Shown here one piece after another: positions 1-9,331 of a stretch of DNA of 64,000 nucleotides; position 1 is the first letter of the stretch; each line of letters begins with the position of its first letter. The DNA is from Streptomyces eurocidicus (GTDB lineage: Bacteria > Actinomycetota > Actinomycetes > Streptomycetales > Streptomycetaceae), in NCBI RefSeq assembly GCF_002891295.1, contig NZ_LGUI01000002.1, forward strand, positions 248,001 to 312,000, given 5' to 3'. The notes beneath the pieces were generated by a model. It was not told where the DNA came from, did no database searches, and saw nothing but the letters and a program-made list of their open reading frames with translations. Made by a program: the position numbers and the translations under genes.

Positions 1-9
1 TACGAGGGC

Positions 10-2727
10 GTGTCACTCCAGATGATACTGGTCAACCGTGAAAAGGAACTCGGCCTTCTCGCGGCCGCGCTCACCGAGTGCGCGGCCGGACGGTCCAGGA
101 CGGTCGTCGTGGAAGGCGGCGTCGGCTGCGGAAAGAGCGAACTCCTGGACACCTTCGCCGAATACGCCGCCGCCCGCGGCGCCGTGGTGCTCAGGGCCGG
201 CGGGCCGCGTGCCACCGACGCGCGGCCCTTCGCCCTGCCGCACCGGCTCGCGGACCGGACGGGACACGACGGCCCCGGTCCGGCCCGGCCCCCCACCGAG
301 CACGACTTCCTCGCGACCCTCGCGACTCTCCACCGGACGGCGGCGACCCCACCCGTCGTCGTCTGCGTGGACGACGCCCGGGACGGTGGCATCCGCTCCC
401 CGCACCACCTCCTCCGGCTCGCGGGCCGGCTCCGCCCGGCCCGCCTCCTCCTCGTCCTCACCGACGGCCTTCACCTGCCCCACCAGGACCCGTCGAGTGA
501 ACCGGAGTTGCCGCACCGCTCCGACATCCTGTACATCCGCCTCGGTCCGCTCACCGAACAGGGCACCGCCGAGCTCCTCGCCGCCCACGGCGGCGACCCC
601 CACGACGCCGTCCTCGTCGCGCGCCTGCACTCCGTAGCCGCCGGCAACCCCCGGCTCCTGCGGGCACTCCTCGAAGAGTGCCCGGTCACCGGGGCGGGCC
701 CGGCGGATGCCTGCGGCGAACCCCTGGTGGGCGGGCGCTACGGACAGGCCCTCCTCGCCTGTCTCCACCGCGGCGGAGCCACGGCCCTGGAGATCGGCCA
801 CGCCCTCGCCGTCCTCGGCGACGAAGGCCGCCCCGACCTGCTCGCCCGGATGCTCGACCGGCCCGCCGCGTCCCTCGACCGGAACCTCCGGGCGCTCAGG
901 GCCGCCGGGGTCCTCGACGGCACCCGCTTCCGGCACCGCTCCGCCGCCGCCACGGTCGAGGCCGGCATGGCACCCGCCCGCCGCACCGCCCTCCACCGCA
1001 GGGCCGCCGCCGTCCTCCACACGGACGGGGCCGGCTCCCCGGCGATCGCCCGCCACCTCCTGGCGGCCCGGTGCGCCGTCGAACCCTGGGAACTGACCGC
1101 CCTGCGCGACGCCGCCGAGGACGCCCTCGGCGAGGACGACGCGGAGTTCGCCGTCGACTGCCTCGAACTCGCCCACGAATCGGACCCCGACGCGTCCCGG
1201 CGCATCGAGATCGGGATGCGCCTCGCCCTCGTCATGTGGCGCACCGACCCCGCCGCCGCGGAGTGCCGGCACCTCCCCGGCCTGCTCGCCGCCATGCGCG
1301 CCGGAGCGCTGTCCTCCGACGGTCTGGCCATGCTCGGCAGGCTCCTCGTGGCGCACGGCCGCGTCGAGGACGCCCTGGAGGTCGCCGCCCGCCGCGGCCC
1401 CGGGGCCCCGGACGCCTCCCCGGAGCGCGGCATCCACCCGTACGTCTCCTCGGCGCGGGCGCGCCACGACGTCCCCGCCGTGGTGTCCCCCGGCGAGGGC
1501 CGCGCGACCGTCCCGGCGGTCTCCGGCGTCCCCGCCGGTGAGCGCGTCCCCGGCGTCCGGCTCCTCCAGGGGTCCGCCGGATCCCTTCCGCCCGGCGGGG
1601 GCGGGGCGGACCGGGCCGCCTCCGCCGAGAGCTTCCTCAAGGTCGCCACCCTCACCGACGCCACGCTCGGCCCTGTGTGCGGTGCCCTCAAGGCCCTGCT
1701 CCACGCGGACCGGGTCGAGGAGGCCGCCGCCTGGTGCGCGCGTTCGCTCGACGAGTCGGTCCGCCGTGACATCCCCGGCTGGCAAGCGGTGTTCGCCACC
1801 GTCCAGGGCCTGATAGCCCTGCGCCAGGGGCGGCTGGAGGACGCGATCACCTCGGTCGAGCGGGCCCTGGCCGTGGTGCCCGGGCGCGCGGGCGGAGTCA
1901 TGGGCTGCGGCACCACCGCCATCCTGGCCACGGCCTACACCGAGCTCGGCCGCTACGACGACGCCGCCCGCCAGATCGACCGGCCCGTCCCGGAGACCTG
2001 GCGCACGAGCGTGCACTGGCTCGACCGTCTCCGCGCCCGCGGCCTCTTCCACCTCGCGACGGACCGCCCGCGCGCCGCGCTCGCGGACTTCCTGGAAACA
2101 GGAAGGCTGGCCGGCCGCTGGGGAATCGACCACCCCGTGCTCGTCTCCTGGCGCACCGAGGCCGCCGAATGCCGGCTGCGCGTCGGCGAACACGTCCAGG
2201 CCGCGGAGCTCCTTTCCCCGCAATCCAGCGCGGATTTCCCCGGCAACGCGCGCGTCCGCGGTATCACCCTCCGGCTGGAGGCGGCCCTAGCCCCCCTTTC
2301 CCGGCGGCCCGAACTCCTCCGCATGTCCATCGAGGATCTCCACTTCGCCCACGACCGGCTGGAGGCCGCGAAGGCCCTCGCCGACCTCCGCGACGCCTAT
2401 CAGGAACTCGGCGATCCCCTGCGCGCGGAACTCGCCCGCCGCCGCGCCTGGCACATCGCCCGGGAATGCGGCGCGGAACCCCTGTGCCGCCGCGTCGCCC
2501 CGGGCCGCCGGGCGGAACCCGTACCCCGGGAGCCCGCGGTCCCGGAACCCGCCGTCGGACTCACCAGGGCGGAACACCGTGTGGCCTCGCTCGCCGCCTA
2601 CGGCCGTACCAATCGCGAGATATCGGAGCAGCTCTACATCACGGTCAGTACCGTCGAACAGCATCTGACGCGCGTCTACCGAAAACTGCGTATCACCCGC
2701 CGCCATCAACTTCCGATGGACCTGTAG
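10..2727 (+). CDS. LAL-type LuxR family transcriptional regulator
   Basis: A 905-residue regulator of the large ATP-binding LuxR (LAL) class. An N-terminal AAA/NACHT-like ATPase carries a Walker A motif GGVGCGKS at residues 36-43 and a Walker B-like VVVCVDD near residue 115. The middle is TPR-like helical sequence interrupted by a low-complexity linker near residues 465-545. The C-terminus (about 850-902) is a LuxR helix-turn-helix (LTRAEHRVASLAAYG, TNREISEQLYI). Such proteins are usually pathway-specific activators of polyketide clusters, and the convergent ccr gene downstream fits this. The GTG at 10 is used; an ATG at 22 is an equally possible start. Because the gene begins at the window edge, its promoter is not visible. 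Family confidence is high; the target is inferred. Confidence 0.9.
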   Translation: MSLQMILVNREKELGLLAAALTECAAGRSRTVVVEGGVGCGKSELLDTFAEYAAARGAVVLRAGGPRATDARPFALPHRLADRTGHDGPGPARPPTEHDFLATLATLHRTAATPPVVVCVDDARDGGIRSPHHLLRLAGRLRPARLLLVLTDGLHLPHQDPSSEPELPHRSDILYIRLGPLTEQGTAELLAAHGGDPHDAVLVARLHSVAAGNPRLLRALLEECPVTGAGPADACGEPLVGGRYGQALLACLHRGGATALEIGHALAVLGDEGRPDLLARMLDRPAASLDRNLRALRAAGVLDGTRFRHRSAAATVEAGMAPARRTALHRRAAAVLHTDGAGSPAIARHLLAARCAVEPWELTALRDAAEDALGEDDAEFAVDCLELAHESDPDASRRIEIGMRLALVMWRTDPAAAECRHLPGLLAAMRAGALSSDGLAMLGRLLVAHGRVEDALEVAARRGPGAPDASPERGIHPYVSSARARHDVPAVVSPGEGRATVPAVSGVPAGERVPGVRLLQGSAGSLPPGGGGADRAASAESFLKVATLTDATLGPVCGALKALLHADRVEEAAAWCARSLDESVRRDIPGWQAVFATVQGLIALRQGRLEDAITSVERALAVVPGRAGGVMGCGTTAILATAYTELGRYDDAARQIDRPVPETWRTSVHWLDRLRARGLFHLATDRPRAALADFLETGRLAGRWGIDHPVLVSWRTEAAECRLRVGEHVQAAELLSPQSSADFPGNARVRGITLRLEAALAPLSRRPELLRMSIEDLHFAHDRLEAAKALADLRDAYQELGDPLRAELARRRAWHIARECGAEPLCRRVAPGRRAEPVPREPAVPEPAVGLTRAEHRVASLAAYGRTNREISEQLYITVSTVEQHLTRVYRKLRITRRHQLPMDL

Positions 2728-2733
2728 CCGGGG

Positions 2734-2766
2734 AGCGCCCCCGGAGCCGGCGGCTCCGGGGACGCT
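2734..2766. terminator. bidirectional hairpin terminator between luxR and ccr
   Basis: An inverted repeat with arms AGCGcCCCCGGAGCC and GGCTCCGGGGaCGCT (one mismatch) around a 3-nt loop. It sits between two convergent genes. There is no T-tract on either side, as is common in Streptomyces. Confidence 0.6.
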
Positions 2767-2813
2767 CGGGCGACGCTGCCGGGCCGCGGGCCCATGCCGA
2801 ACGGGGCGACTCG

Positions 2814-4175
2814 TCAGGCGGTGTCCGCCGGCTCGGCGCCGGGCACGCGGAAGCGGTCGATGGCCTCCCGGTGCCGGGCGCGGAGCTCGTGGTCACGGAC
2901 GCCGAGCCCCTCCTCGGGGGCGAGGGCGAGCACGCCGACCTTGCCCTGGTGGAGGTTGCGGTGGACGTCGTAGGCGGCCTGGCCGGTCTCCTCCAGGCGG
3001 TACGTCTTGGACAGCGTGGGGTGGATCTTCCCCTTGGCGAGCAGCCGGTTGGCCTCCCATGCCTCGCGGTAGTTGGCGAAGTGGGAGCCGACGATCTTCT
3101 TCAGGGACATCCACAGGTAGCGGTTGTCGTACTCGTGGTTGTAGCCGCTGGTGGAGGCGCAGGTGACGACGGTGCCGCCCTTGCGGGCGACGTAGACGGA
3201 GGCGCCGAAGGTCTCGCGGCCGGGGTGTTCGAAGACGATGTCGGGGTCTTCGCCGCCGGTGAGTTCGCGGATGCGGGTGCCGAAGCGCTTCCATTCGCGG
3301 GGGTTCTGGGTGTGTTCGTCGCTCCAGAACCGGTAGTCCTCGGCGGTGCGGTCGATGATGGCCTCGGCGCCCATCCTGCGGCAGATGTCGGCTTTCTGGG
3401 GGCTGGAGACCACGCAGATCGGGTTGGCGCCGCCCGCCAGGGCGAACTGGGTGGCGTAGGAGCCGAGTCCGCCGCTGGCGCCCCAGATGAGGACGTTGTC
3501 GCCCTGTTTCATTCCGGCGCCGTTGCGGGAGACCAGCTGCCGGTACGCGGTGGAGTTGACCAGTCCCGGTGCGGCGGCCTCTTCCCAGGTCAGGTGCTTG
3601 GCCTTGGGCATCAGCTGGTTGGACTTGACGAGGGCGATCTCGGCGAGACCGCCGAAGTTGGTCTCGAAGCCCCAGATCCGCTGCTCGGGGTCGAGCATGG
3701 TGTCGTCGTGGCCGTCGGCGCTCTCCAGTTCCACGGACAGGCAGTGCGCGACGACCTCGTCACCGGGCTTCCAGGCGTTGACGCCGGGGCCGGTGCGCAG
3801 GACGACGCCCGCGAGGTCGGAGCCGATGACGTGGTACGGGAGGTCGTGGCGCTTGGCGAGGGGCGAGGTGCGGCCGTAGCGCTCCAGGAACCCGAAGGTG
3901 GGCAGCGGCTCGAAGATCGAGGTCCACACGGTGTTGTAGTTCACGGAGCTGGCCATCACGGCCACCAGCGCCTCACCGGGCCCGAGTTCGGGCACCGGCA
4001 CCTCCTCCACGCGCAGCGACTTGCGCGGGTCCTTGTCGGCGGAGGCCATACCCTCGAAGAGCCCGACGTCCTCCTTGCGGACGACCACGCCCCGGTAGCT
4101 CTCGGGTAAACGGAGGGCGGCGATATCGGCCGCTGCCGCTTCGCCGGATACCAAGGCCCTGGCTATTTCCTGCAT
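2814..4175 (-). CDS. ccr: crotonyl-CoA carboxylase/reductase
   Basis: A 453-residue medium-chain dehydrogenase/reductase that converts crotonyl-CoA, CO2 and NADPH to ethylmalonyl-CoA. It serves polyketide extender supply and the ethylmalonyl-CoA pathway. The nucleotide-binding motif GASGGLGSYATQ is present. Residues known to organise CO2 in this family are recognisable: the Asn in SSVNYNTVW, Phe-Glu in GFETNFGG and the His in GSHFANYREAW. The reading frame stays open upstream to 4310, but the ATG at 4175 (MQEIARALVSG) matches the usual N-terminus and follows a GAGGA ribosome site about 7 nt away. Its position beside a LAL regulator suggests a dedicated copy serving a biosynthetic cluster left of the window; that is inference. 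Confidence 0.95.
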   Translation of the reverse strand: MQEIARALVSGEAAAADIAALRLPESYRGVVVRKEDVGLFEGMASADKDPRKSLRVEEVPVPELGPGEALVAVMASSVNYNTVWTSIFEPLPTFGFLERYGRTSPLAKRHDLPYHVIGSDLAGVVLRTGPGVNAWKPGDEVVAHCLSVELESADGHDDTMLDPEQRIWGFETNFGGLAEIALVKSNQLMPKAKHLTWEEAAAPGLVNSTAYRQLVSRNGAGMKQGDNVLIWGASGGLGSYATQFALAGGANPICVVSSPQKADICRRMGAEAIIDRTAEDYRFWSDEHTQNPREWKRFGTRIRELTGGEDPDIVFEHPGRETFGASVYVARKGGTVVTCASTSGYNHEYDNRYLWMSLKKIVGSHFANYREAWEANRLLAKGKIHPTLSKTYRLEETGQAAYDVHRNLHQGKVGVLALAPEEGLGVRDHELRARHREAIDRFRVPGAEPADTA

Positions 4176-4768
4176 CGGATGTCCTCGTGCGGCGTGCCTA
4201 TACGCCCATGGGGGAGCCTTCAGGCCGAGCCGGGCCGGCATCATGACGTTGTTACCGGCGGTCCGTTGCTCGACGATCTTCCCATTCTGCACACGACCCA
4301 TGTTCGGCATAAGTATTTCGAAGGTCTCGACGCGACGGCGTCCGCAAGAAGGCGGACTGTGTCAACTTCCCTACCGCGAGCCCGCTCTCCCGGCCGGGCG
4401 GAGTACCGGGCGGGCGCTCCGCGTCTCCGGACGTGCCCGGCCGGGCGGTCACGACATCCGGGGCGATGAATTCCCGGGTCTTTTCGATGTCGCCGGAATT
4501 GAATCCCCGTAAATGCCGGTGATCGCGTCCGAGGGGCGCCGGGGCGTCGTGGATCCCGTCCCGGAGAAGAAGGCCGGACCGCGGAGGGCGATCCCCCGCG
4601 TGGCCGGGCTGTGACGGTACACCCGCGCCGCGCCGCCCGTACGTCACCCCCCTCCCCGTCAGCCCCTGAAGTCCCGCTCATCCATTAGTGGTTCGGATTT
4701 CCCGCCGGGCCGGGACGGGTGCGACGATGCGCTCTCCCTGACCCGAACCGCGAGGAAATGGAGCCTGT
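4176..4768. other. intergenic region with a possible SnoaL-like remnant
   Basis: About 590 bases between the divergent ccr and carboxypeptidase genes. No convincing intact gene was found. On the minus strand, about 4450-4515 reads HLRGFNSGDIEKTREFIAPDVV, which resembles the first helix of SnoaL-like polyketide cyclase folds. It has no start, no ribosome site and no continuation, so at most it is a relic. A TTGACA-like hexamer lies on the minus strand at 4360-4365 without a good -10 partner. Confidence 0.3.
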
Positions 4769-5707
4769 ATGCAGCGATCTGGGGGAGCACCGGCCGGCAA
4801 GTGGAGCCGCTGGGGAGCGTTGCTGACGGCGGCGGCCGCCACGGCCCTCGCCGCCCTCCCGGCGCCCGTGGCCGAGGCCGCGCACGGCCCGTCGGGAGTC
4901 GCCGCGAAGGGCGCGTACCTGCTCGACGGCGGCGCCAACCGGGCCTTGTGGTCCAAGGCCCCCGACGTCAGACGGCAGATGGCGAGCACCACCAAGATCA
5001 TGACGGCCGTGGTGGTGCTCGACACCCCCGGCGTGGACCTCGATCGGCCCGTCGCCGTCAAGCAGGTCTACCGCGACTACGTCACGCGCACCGAGGCCAG
5101 CACCGCCGACCTCCGGACCGGCGACAAGCTCACGGTCCGCCAGCTGCTGTACGCGCTGATGCTGCCCTCCGGCTGCGACGCCGCGTACGCCCTCGCCGAT
5201 TCCTTCGGCACCGGGGACAGCGAGGCCGAGCGCACCAAGTCGTTCATCGGCAGGATGAATCAGCGGGCGGCGCAGCTGGGGCTGCGCGACACCCGGTACG
5301 ACTCGTTCGACGGCATCTCGTCCCACGGTGGCAGCTACACCACGCCGCGCGACCTGGCGCAGCTCGCCCGGCACGCGCTGCGCGACCGGACCTTCCGGCA
5401 GGTGATCGGCGCGATGAGCACCCAGCAGAAGGCCGTCAACGTCAACCGCCTCTACACCTGGTACAACACGAACAAGCTGCTCGGCTCCTACCGCGATGTG
5501 ATCGGGGTCAAGACCGGCACCACCTCGGGCGCCGGGCCCTGCCTGGTCTTCGCCGCGCAGCGCGGCGGCCGGACCGTGATCGGCGTCGTCCTGAACGACT
5601 CCTTCGACCGCCGCTACCCCGACGCGGCCAGGATGCTGGACTTCGCGTACGGGAAGCACACTCCGCTGAAGCTCCGTCAGCTCCCGGAGTTCTCGCGCGA
5701 GGACTGA
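4769..5707 (+). CDS. D-alanyl-D-alanine carboxypeptidase (peptidase S11)
   Basis: A 312-residue secreted penicillin-binding protein that trims the terminal D-Ala from peptidoglycan stem peptides outside the membrane. A signal peptide with a hydrophobic stretch (about residues 15-32) ends in AEAAHG. The three S11 active-site motifs are visible: SxxK as STTK (Ser about 73), the SxN-equivalent SGC in LPSGCDAAYAL, and KTG in GVKTGTTSG. A GGAG ribosome site precedes the ATG. A strong hairpin terminator follows at 5819, so it looks monocistronic. Length is typical for short actinobacterial DD-carboxypeptidases that lack the C-terminal PBP5 domain. Confidence 0.92.
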   Translation: MQRSGGAPAGKWSRWGALLTAAAATALAALPAPVAEAAHGPSGVAAKGAYLLDGGANRALWSKAPDVRRQMASTTKIMTAVVVLDTPGVDLDRPVAVKQVYRDYVTRTEASTADLRTGDKLTVRQLLYALMLPSGCDAAYALADSFGTGDSEAERTKSFIGRMNQRAAQLGLRDTRYDSFDGISSHGGSYTTPRDLAQLARHALRDRTFRQVIGAMSTQQKAVNVNRLYTWYNTNKLLGSYRDVIGVKTGTTSGAGPCLVFAAQRGGRTVIGVVLNDSFDRRYPDAARMLDFAYGKHTPLKLRQLPEFSRED

Positions 5708-5818
5708 GCCCGAGGGCCGAGTCGGCCGTCGCGTGCGGGCCGGACGAAATCCGCGCGCGACGGTATACGGCCACGCGAGGACGACCGGCCTGGAGGTGAT
5801 CATTCCACGCCTCCGCCG

Positions 5819-5850
5819 CGAGCCCGGACCCCGAAAAGGGTCCGGGCTCG
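5819..5850 (+). terminator. intrinsic terminator after the DD-carboxypeptidase
   Basis: A perfect 13-bp stem CGAGCCCGGACCC pairs with GGGTCCGGGCTCG around a 6-nt loop CGAAAA and is followed by ATTTAT. It lies about 110 nt downstream of the carboxypeptidase stop. Confidence 0.8.
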
Positions 5851-6143
5851 ATTTATACCTGAACGAGTGAACCGTCAGCAGGTAACTGGGGGATGCCGAA
5901 CTGCCCCGTGTGCGGGGGGAGATAGAGTCCTTCCTGTCCGGAAACGGGCGCCGGGCCGCTGCGTTCGCCGACGGTATCGGACTGGATCACCGTCCCCCCG
6001 GAGACCGTTCACCACCCCGAGCCCGACTCCTCCTCCTTCGGCGCGCCGCCGCGACCAGCGGCTTCCGCGCGCCCCTGGGCCCTACCCCTGCCCGAGAACG
6101 GGAGCGCACCCACTCACTTCGTCCGACGACCCCTGGAGGCGCC

Positions 6144-6251
6144 ATGTCCGCCCGAAAAGAGCCACGAGTCAGCGCCCCCCGGGGCCCGGGGGTCGTGACA
6201 CCGGAGCTCCCGGTCACCGTCACCGCGGGCGCGGGACCGGGGGCTCGGTGA
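6144..6251 (+). CDS. short ORF (35 aa) translationally coupled to an ABC exporter
   Basis: A 35-codon ORF beginning MSARKEPRVSAPRGPG and ending GAGPGAR. The ATG follows a clear GGAGG ribosome site 5-6 nt upstream, and its TGA stop overlaps the GTG start of the ABC transporter (GTGA), which implies coupled translation. The frame is open further upstream to 5910, but no ribosome site is seen there. The product has no Cys and only a few Ser/Thr, with no match to a lanthipeptide, and no modifying enzyme lies nearby. It may be a leader peptide that drives transporter translation, or a small exported peptide. The function is unknown. Confidence 0.45.
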   Translation: MSARKEPRVSAPRGPGVVTPELPVTVTAGAGPGAR

Positions 6252-8272
6252 CGCTCCTGGGGCGGCGGGCCGCCCATGACATCCCCGTATCCGCCAGCGA
6301 ACTCCTGCTGTTCGGCGGCCCCTTGCGGTTCGAGCGCCCCTATGTCACCCATGAACGGCCGCTGCTGCGGATGACGTTCTGGGCCATGGCGCGCCGGTTC
6401 CCCGCGATGGTCGCCACCGTGGGGCGCGCCGCCTGGCGCGAGGACCCCGCCGCGCTGCTCGCGCTCCTGGGCGCCGAGCTGGGGCAGGGGCTGGCGCGGG
6501 CCTTCGGCCTGGTCGCCACCAACCGCGCGCTCGTCGCCCTGTTCTCCGCCGGGCCCACACCCGAACGGCTGGGCCACGCCCTTCCGGCGCTGCTGGGCGT
6601 CACCTCCGTCGCCGCCGTCTCCGCCCTGCTGTCGTGCGTCTCCGTCGCCGCCGCCGGGCAGCTGGAGCCCAAGGTGGAGCGGGCGTGCACCGCCCGCTTC
6701 TACCGCGCGGCGGTCCGCGTGGAGCTCGCGGCGCTGGAGGACAAGGAGTTCCACCGCCTCCTCGACGCCGGCCGCTTCGGCACGGACTCCGTGCGGATGA
6801 TGCTCAGCTCCTCGGTGACCGTGGTCAACGCCCTGATCGGACTGCTCGCCGCCGCCGGCGTCCTGCTGCTGCTGCACCCGGCGCTGGTCGGCATGCTGCT
6901 GCTGATCGCCGCCCCCAAGGGCTGGGGCGCCGTCGTCTCCGCGCGGCGGCAGTACGCCTCGCGGCACGCCTGGATCGAGCACCGGCGTGCCATCTCGGTG
7001 ATCACCTCCACGCTCACCGCCCAGGACTGCGCCGCCGAGATCCGGGTGCACGGCGCCGGCCGGATGCTCGTCGACGCCTACGACGACATGTCCCGGAGCA
7101 TGGAGCGGGAGTCGTCGCGCCTCGCCCGCGCGCAGGCCGCCACCCAGAGCGCCTCCTCCGCCCTGTCCGGGCTCGCCGCCGTCGCGGCCTACGGCGTGCT
7201 GTGGCTGCTGCTGGCCTCGGGCGGCATGCCCCTGGCCGTCGCCGGCACGGCCGTGATCGCCGTCCGGGGCGCCAGCGCCGGCCTCACCTCCCTGGTCACC
7301 CAGGTCAACCGGCTCTACGAGGAGGCCATGTACCTCAGCGACCTGGAGGAGGCGTGCGGCGCCGCCGAGCGGCAGGCCATCCCCACGGGCGGCACCCCGC
7401 TCGCGGGCGGGGCGGAGGAGATCCGCCTGGACCATGTGACCTTCGCCTACCCCGACGCCTCCGCCGTCGCCCTGCACGACGTCACCCTCGTCATCCCGTC
7501 CGGGAAGGTCGTCGCCCTCGTCGGCGCCAACGGCTCCGGCAAGACCACCCTGTCCAAGCTGGTCGCCGGGCTCTATCTGCCCACCTCCGGGCGGCTGTCG
7601 TGGAACGGCGTGGACGTCCGGGACGGCGACCGCGACCAGCTCTTCGACCGGGTCGCCGTGCTCTCCCAGGACTTCCCCCGCTGGCCCATGACGGCCCGCG
7701 CCAACATCCACATCGGCCGCCCCGGGCAGCCGCTGGACCAGACCCGCATCGACCGCGCCGCCGCCGAGGCCGACGCCACCGACGTCGTCACCTCCCTCCC
7801 GTACACCTGGGACAGCCTGGTGCTCAAGGGCTTCGAGCGCGGCACCCAGATCTCCGGCGGGCAGTGGCAGCGACTCGGCAGCGCCCGTGCCCGCTACCGC
7901 CGCGCACCGCTGCTCATCGTGGACGAGCCCACCTCCGCGCTCGACCCGAAGGCCGAGGCCGAGGCGTTCCGCTCGCTGCGCTCGCTCGCCGACGACGGCA
8001 CGACCGTACTGCTGATCACCCACCGCCTCGCCGCGACCGCGACGGCCGACCTCATCTACGTCCTCGACCGGGGCCGCCTGGTGGGCAAGGGCACGCACCA
8101 GGAGCTGATGGCCGTCGAAGGCGGTCTGTACCGCTCGATGTACGAGCTCCAGGCCGCCCAGTACGGCGTCGGCACCGCCCTGTCCCCTTGTCCCGAAGCC
8201 GCCGAGGCCCGGACGACCCCCGACCGCGCACGGCGCAACGGTTCTTCTCATGCACAGCCCGTCCAGACCTGA
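6248..8272 (+). CDS. ABC transporter, fused permease and ATPase
   Basis: A 674-residue half-transporter of the exporter type. The first 330 or so residues are a weakly hydrophobic transmembrane domain with several helices (for example VVNALIGLLAAAGVLLLL and LSGLAAVAAYGVLWLLLA). The second half is a nucleotide-binding domain: Walker A GANGSGKT (about residue 428), signature ISGGQWQR (about 535), Walker B LLIVDEPTSALD, and the H-loop ITHRLA. GTG at 6248 is chosen because it overlaps the stop of the upstream short ORF and begins family-like sequence; the frame is open back to 5867. Short N-terminal halves of this kind occur near peptide exporters in Streptomyces. The substrate cannot be read from sequence. 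Confidence 0.85.
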   Translation: MTLLGRRAAHDIPVSASELLLFGGPLRFERPYVTHERPLLRMTFWAMARRFPAMVATVGRAAWREDPAALLALLGAELGQGLARAFGLVATNRALVALFSAGPTPERLGHALPALLGVTSVAAVSALLSCVSVAAAGQLEPKVERACTARFYRAAVRVELAALEDKEFHRLLDAGRFGTDSVRMMLSSSVTVVNALIGLLAAAGVLLLLHPALVGMLLLIAAPKGWGAVVSARRQYASRHAWIEHRRAISVITSTLTAQDCAAEIRVHGAGRMLVDAYDDMSRSMERESSRLARAQAATQSASSALSGLAAVAAYGVLWLLLASGGMPLAVAGTAVIAVRGASAGLTSLVTQVNRLYEEAMYLSDLEEACGAAERQAIPTGGTPLAGGAEEIRLDHVTFAYPDASAVALHDVTLVIPSGKVVALVGANGSGKTTLSKLVAGLYLPTSGRLSWNGVDVRDGDRDQLFDRVAVLSQDFPRWPMTARANIHIGRPGQPLDQTRIDRAAAEADATDVVTSLPYTWDSLVLKGFERGTQISGGQWQRLGSARARYRRAPLLIVDEPTSALDPKAEAEAFRSLRSLADDGTTVLLITHRLAATATADLIYVLDRGRLVGKGTHQELMAVEGGLYRSMYELQAAQYGVGTALSPCPEAAEARTTPDRARRNGSSHAQPVQT

Positions 8273-8447
8273 CGGCGGCCGGGTTGCCCCGAAGGGCCCG
8301 AAGGAACTGCCTCCCGAACCGATGGGACCGCTGGCGAGCACCTTGCGCGACGTCTTCGGATGCGTAGGGGTAATCATGGCCGCAGTGCTCATCTCCATGC
8401 TCTGTGTCCACTTGAGTCACGCGTTCCCCGAGCTCTCCGCCAAATGA
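8250..8447 (+). CDS. small single-pass membrane protein
   Basis: A 65-residue ORF overlapping the last 23 bases of the ABC transporter gene. The first 25 residues are Pro/Gly-rich. A single hydrophobic segment, VFGCVGVIMAAVLISMLCV, is followed by a short tail HLSHAFPELSAK. A later ATG at 8322 would give a 41-residue membrane peptide with the same helix. Neither start has a strong ribosome site, though overlap with the exporter implies co-expression. It could be an exporter accessory peptide, an immunity peptide or a small substrate; none can be chosen from sequence. Confidence 0.45.
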   Translation: MHSPSRPDGGRVAPKGPKELPPEPMGPLASTLRDVFGCVGVIMAAVLISMLCVHLSHAFPELSAK

Positions 8448-8680
8448 CGGAGGTGGGAGGCGTCATTACGAGCCAACGGCGGGGATGACCTGCCCATGCT
8501 CTGGCGGACCGGGATGGCGCCTCCTACGATTCGAACGCTCCCCGTCCCACGGGCCGTTGGAGAGTTCATTGTCATGGGCATGACTTCAAATGTCGCGCCT
8601 TCACCCACCGGGAGGCGCTCGCTCCCGGCACCCGGCCCGCACCCAGTCGCTCGTTCCCAGGACCATGGATAGGAGACACC

Positions 8681-9331
8681 ATGCCCGGCGGTCTTTTCGC
8701 GGGTGCCGCGATCGCGGCCCTGTTCGCCACGCCGATGTCCACGTTCGACGCATCGGTGATCGTCAACCCTCCACCGGACAAGATCGTGATCGAGGTCGCG
8801 TCCGTCAACGGTTCGGGGTGTCCCATCAACACCGCGGCCGTGGCCGTCTCGCCCGACAACACGGCCTTCACCGTCACCTACAGCCAGTACCTGGCCCAGG
8901 TGGGCCTGGGCTCCAAGCCGACGGACTTCCGTAAGAACTGCCAGCTCAACCTGGTCGTGCACGTACCCCAGGGCTTCACCTACGCCATCGCCAGCGCGGA
9001 CTACCGCGGCTACGCCAAGCTGGAGGCCGGCGCGACCGGGCAGCAGAAGGCGTCGTACTACTTCCAGGGCTCCTCCCAGACGCTCCCGATCGTCCACAAC
9101 TTCAAGGGCGCCTACGAGGACAACTGGCAGTCGACGGACCGGGTCGACGTGGCCGCGCTCGTCTGGGCGCCCTGTGGCGAGAGACGGAACTTCAACATCA
9201 ACACCGAACTGAGGGTCAACGCCGGCACCTCGGACCCCACCAAGACCAACAGCTTCATGGCCATGGACTCCACCGACGGTGACATCAACACCATCTACCA
9301 CCTGGCCTGGAAGGAGTGCCCGAAGCCGTAG
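8681..9331 (+). CDS. DUF4360 domain-containing secreted protein
   Basis: A 216-residue protein with a short N-terminal hydrophobic segment (GGLFAGAAIAALFATP) followed by a beta-rich domain of the DUF4360 type. Recognisable blocks are NGSGCPINTAAVAVSPDNTAFTV, DFRKNCQLNLVVHVPQGF and a final Cys pair (APCGERRNF, WKECPKP). The four Cys residues probably form disulfides outside the cell. A GGAG ribosome site precedes the ATG. This family is common in actinobacteria and fungi and has no established function. The gene stands alone, with no close same-strand partner. Confidence 0.8.
   Translation: MPGGLFAGAAIAALFATPMSTFDASVIVNPPPDKIVIEVASVNGSGCPINTAAVAVSPDNTAFTVTYSQYLAQVGLGSKPTDFRKNCQLNLVVHVPQGFTYAIASADYRGYAKLEAGATGQQKASYYFQGSSQTLPIVHNFKGAYEDNWQSTDRVDVAALVWAPCGERRNFNINTELRVNAGTSDPTKTNSFMAMDSTDGDINTIYHLAWKECPKP

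Noticed and set aside
13..2223. 736-residue minus-strand frame opposite the LuxR gene
   Set aside because: Gly/Ala/Arg/Val-rich shadow with no family pattern; the plus strand carries Walker and HTH motifs.
2169..4109. 646-residue plus-strand frame over ccr
   Set aside because: Antisense to a gene with complete catalytic motifs.
6144..6251. Lanthipeptide or lasso-peptide precursor
   Set aside because: No Cys, few Ser/Thr, no core-like motif and no modifying enzyme nearby.
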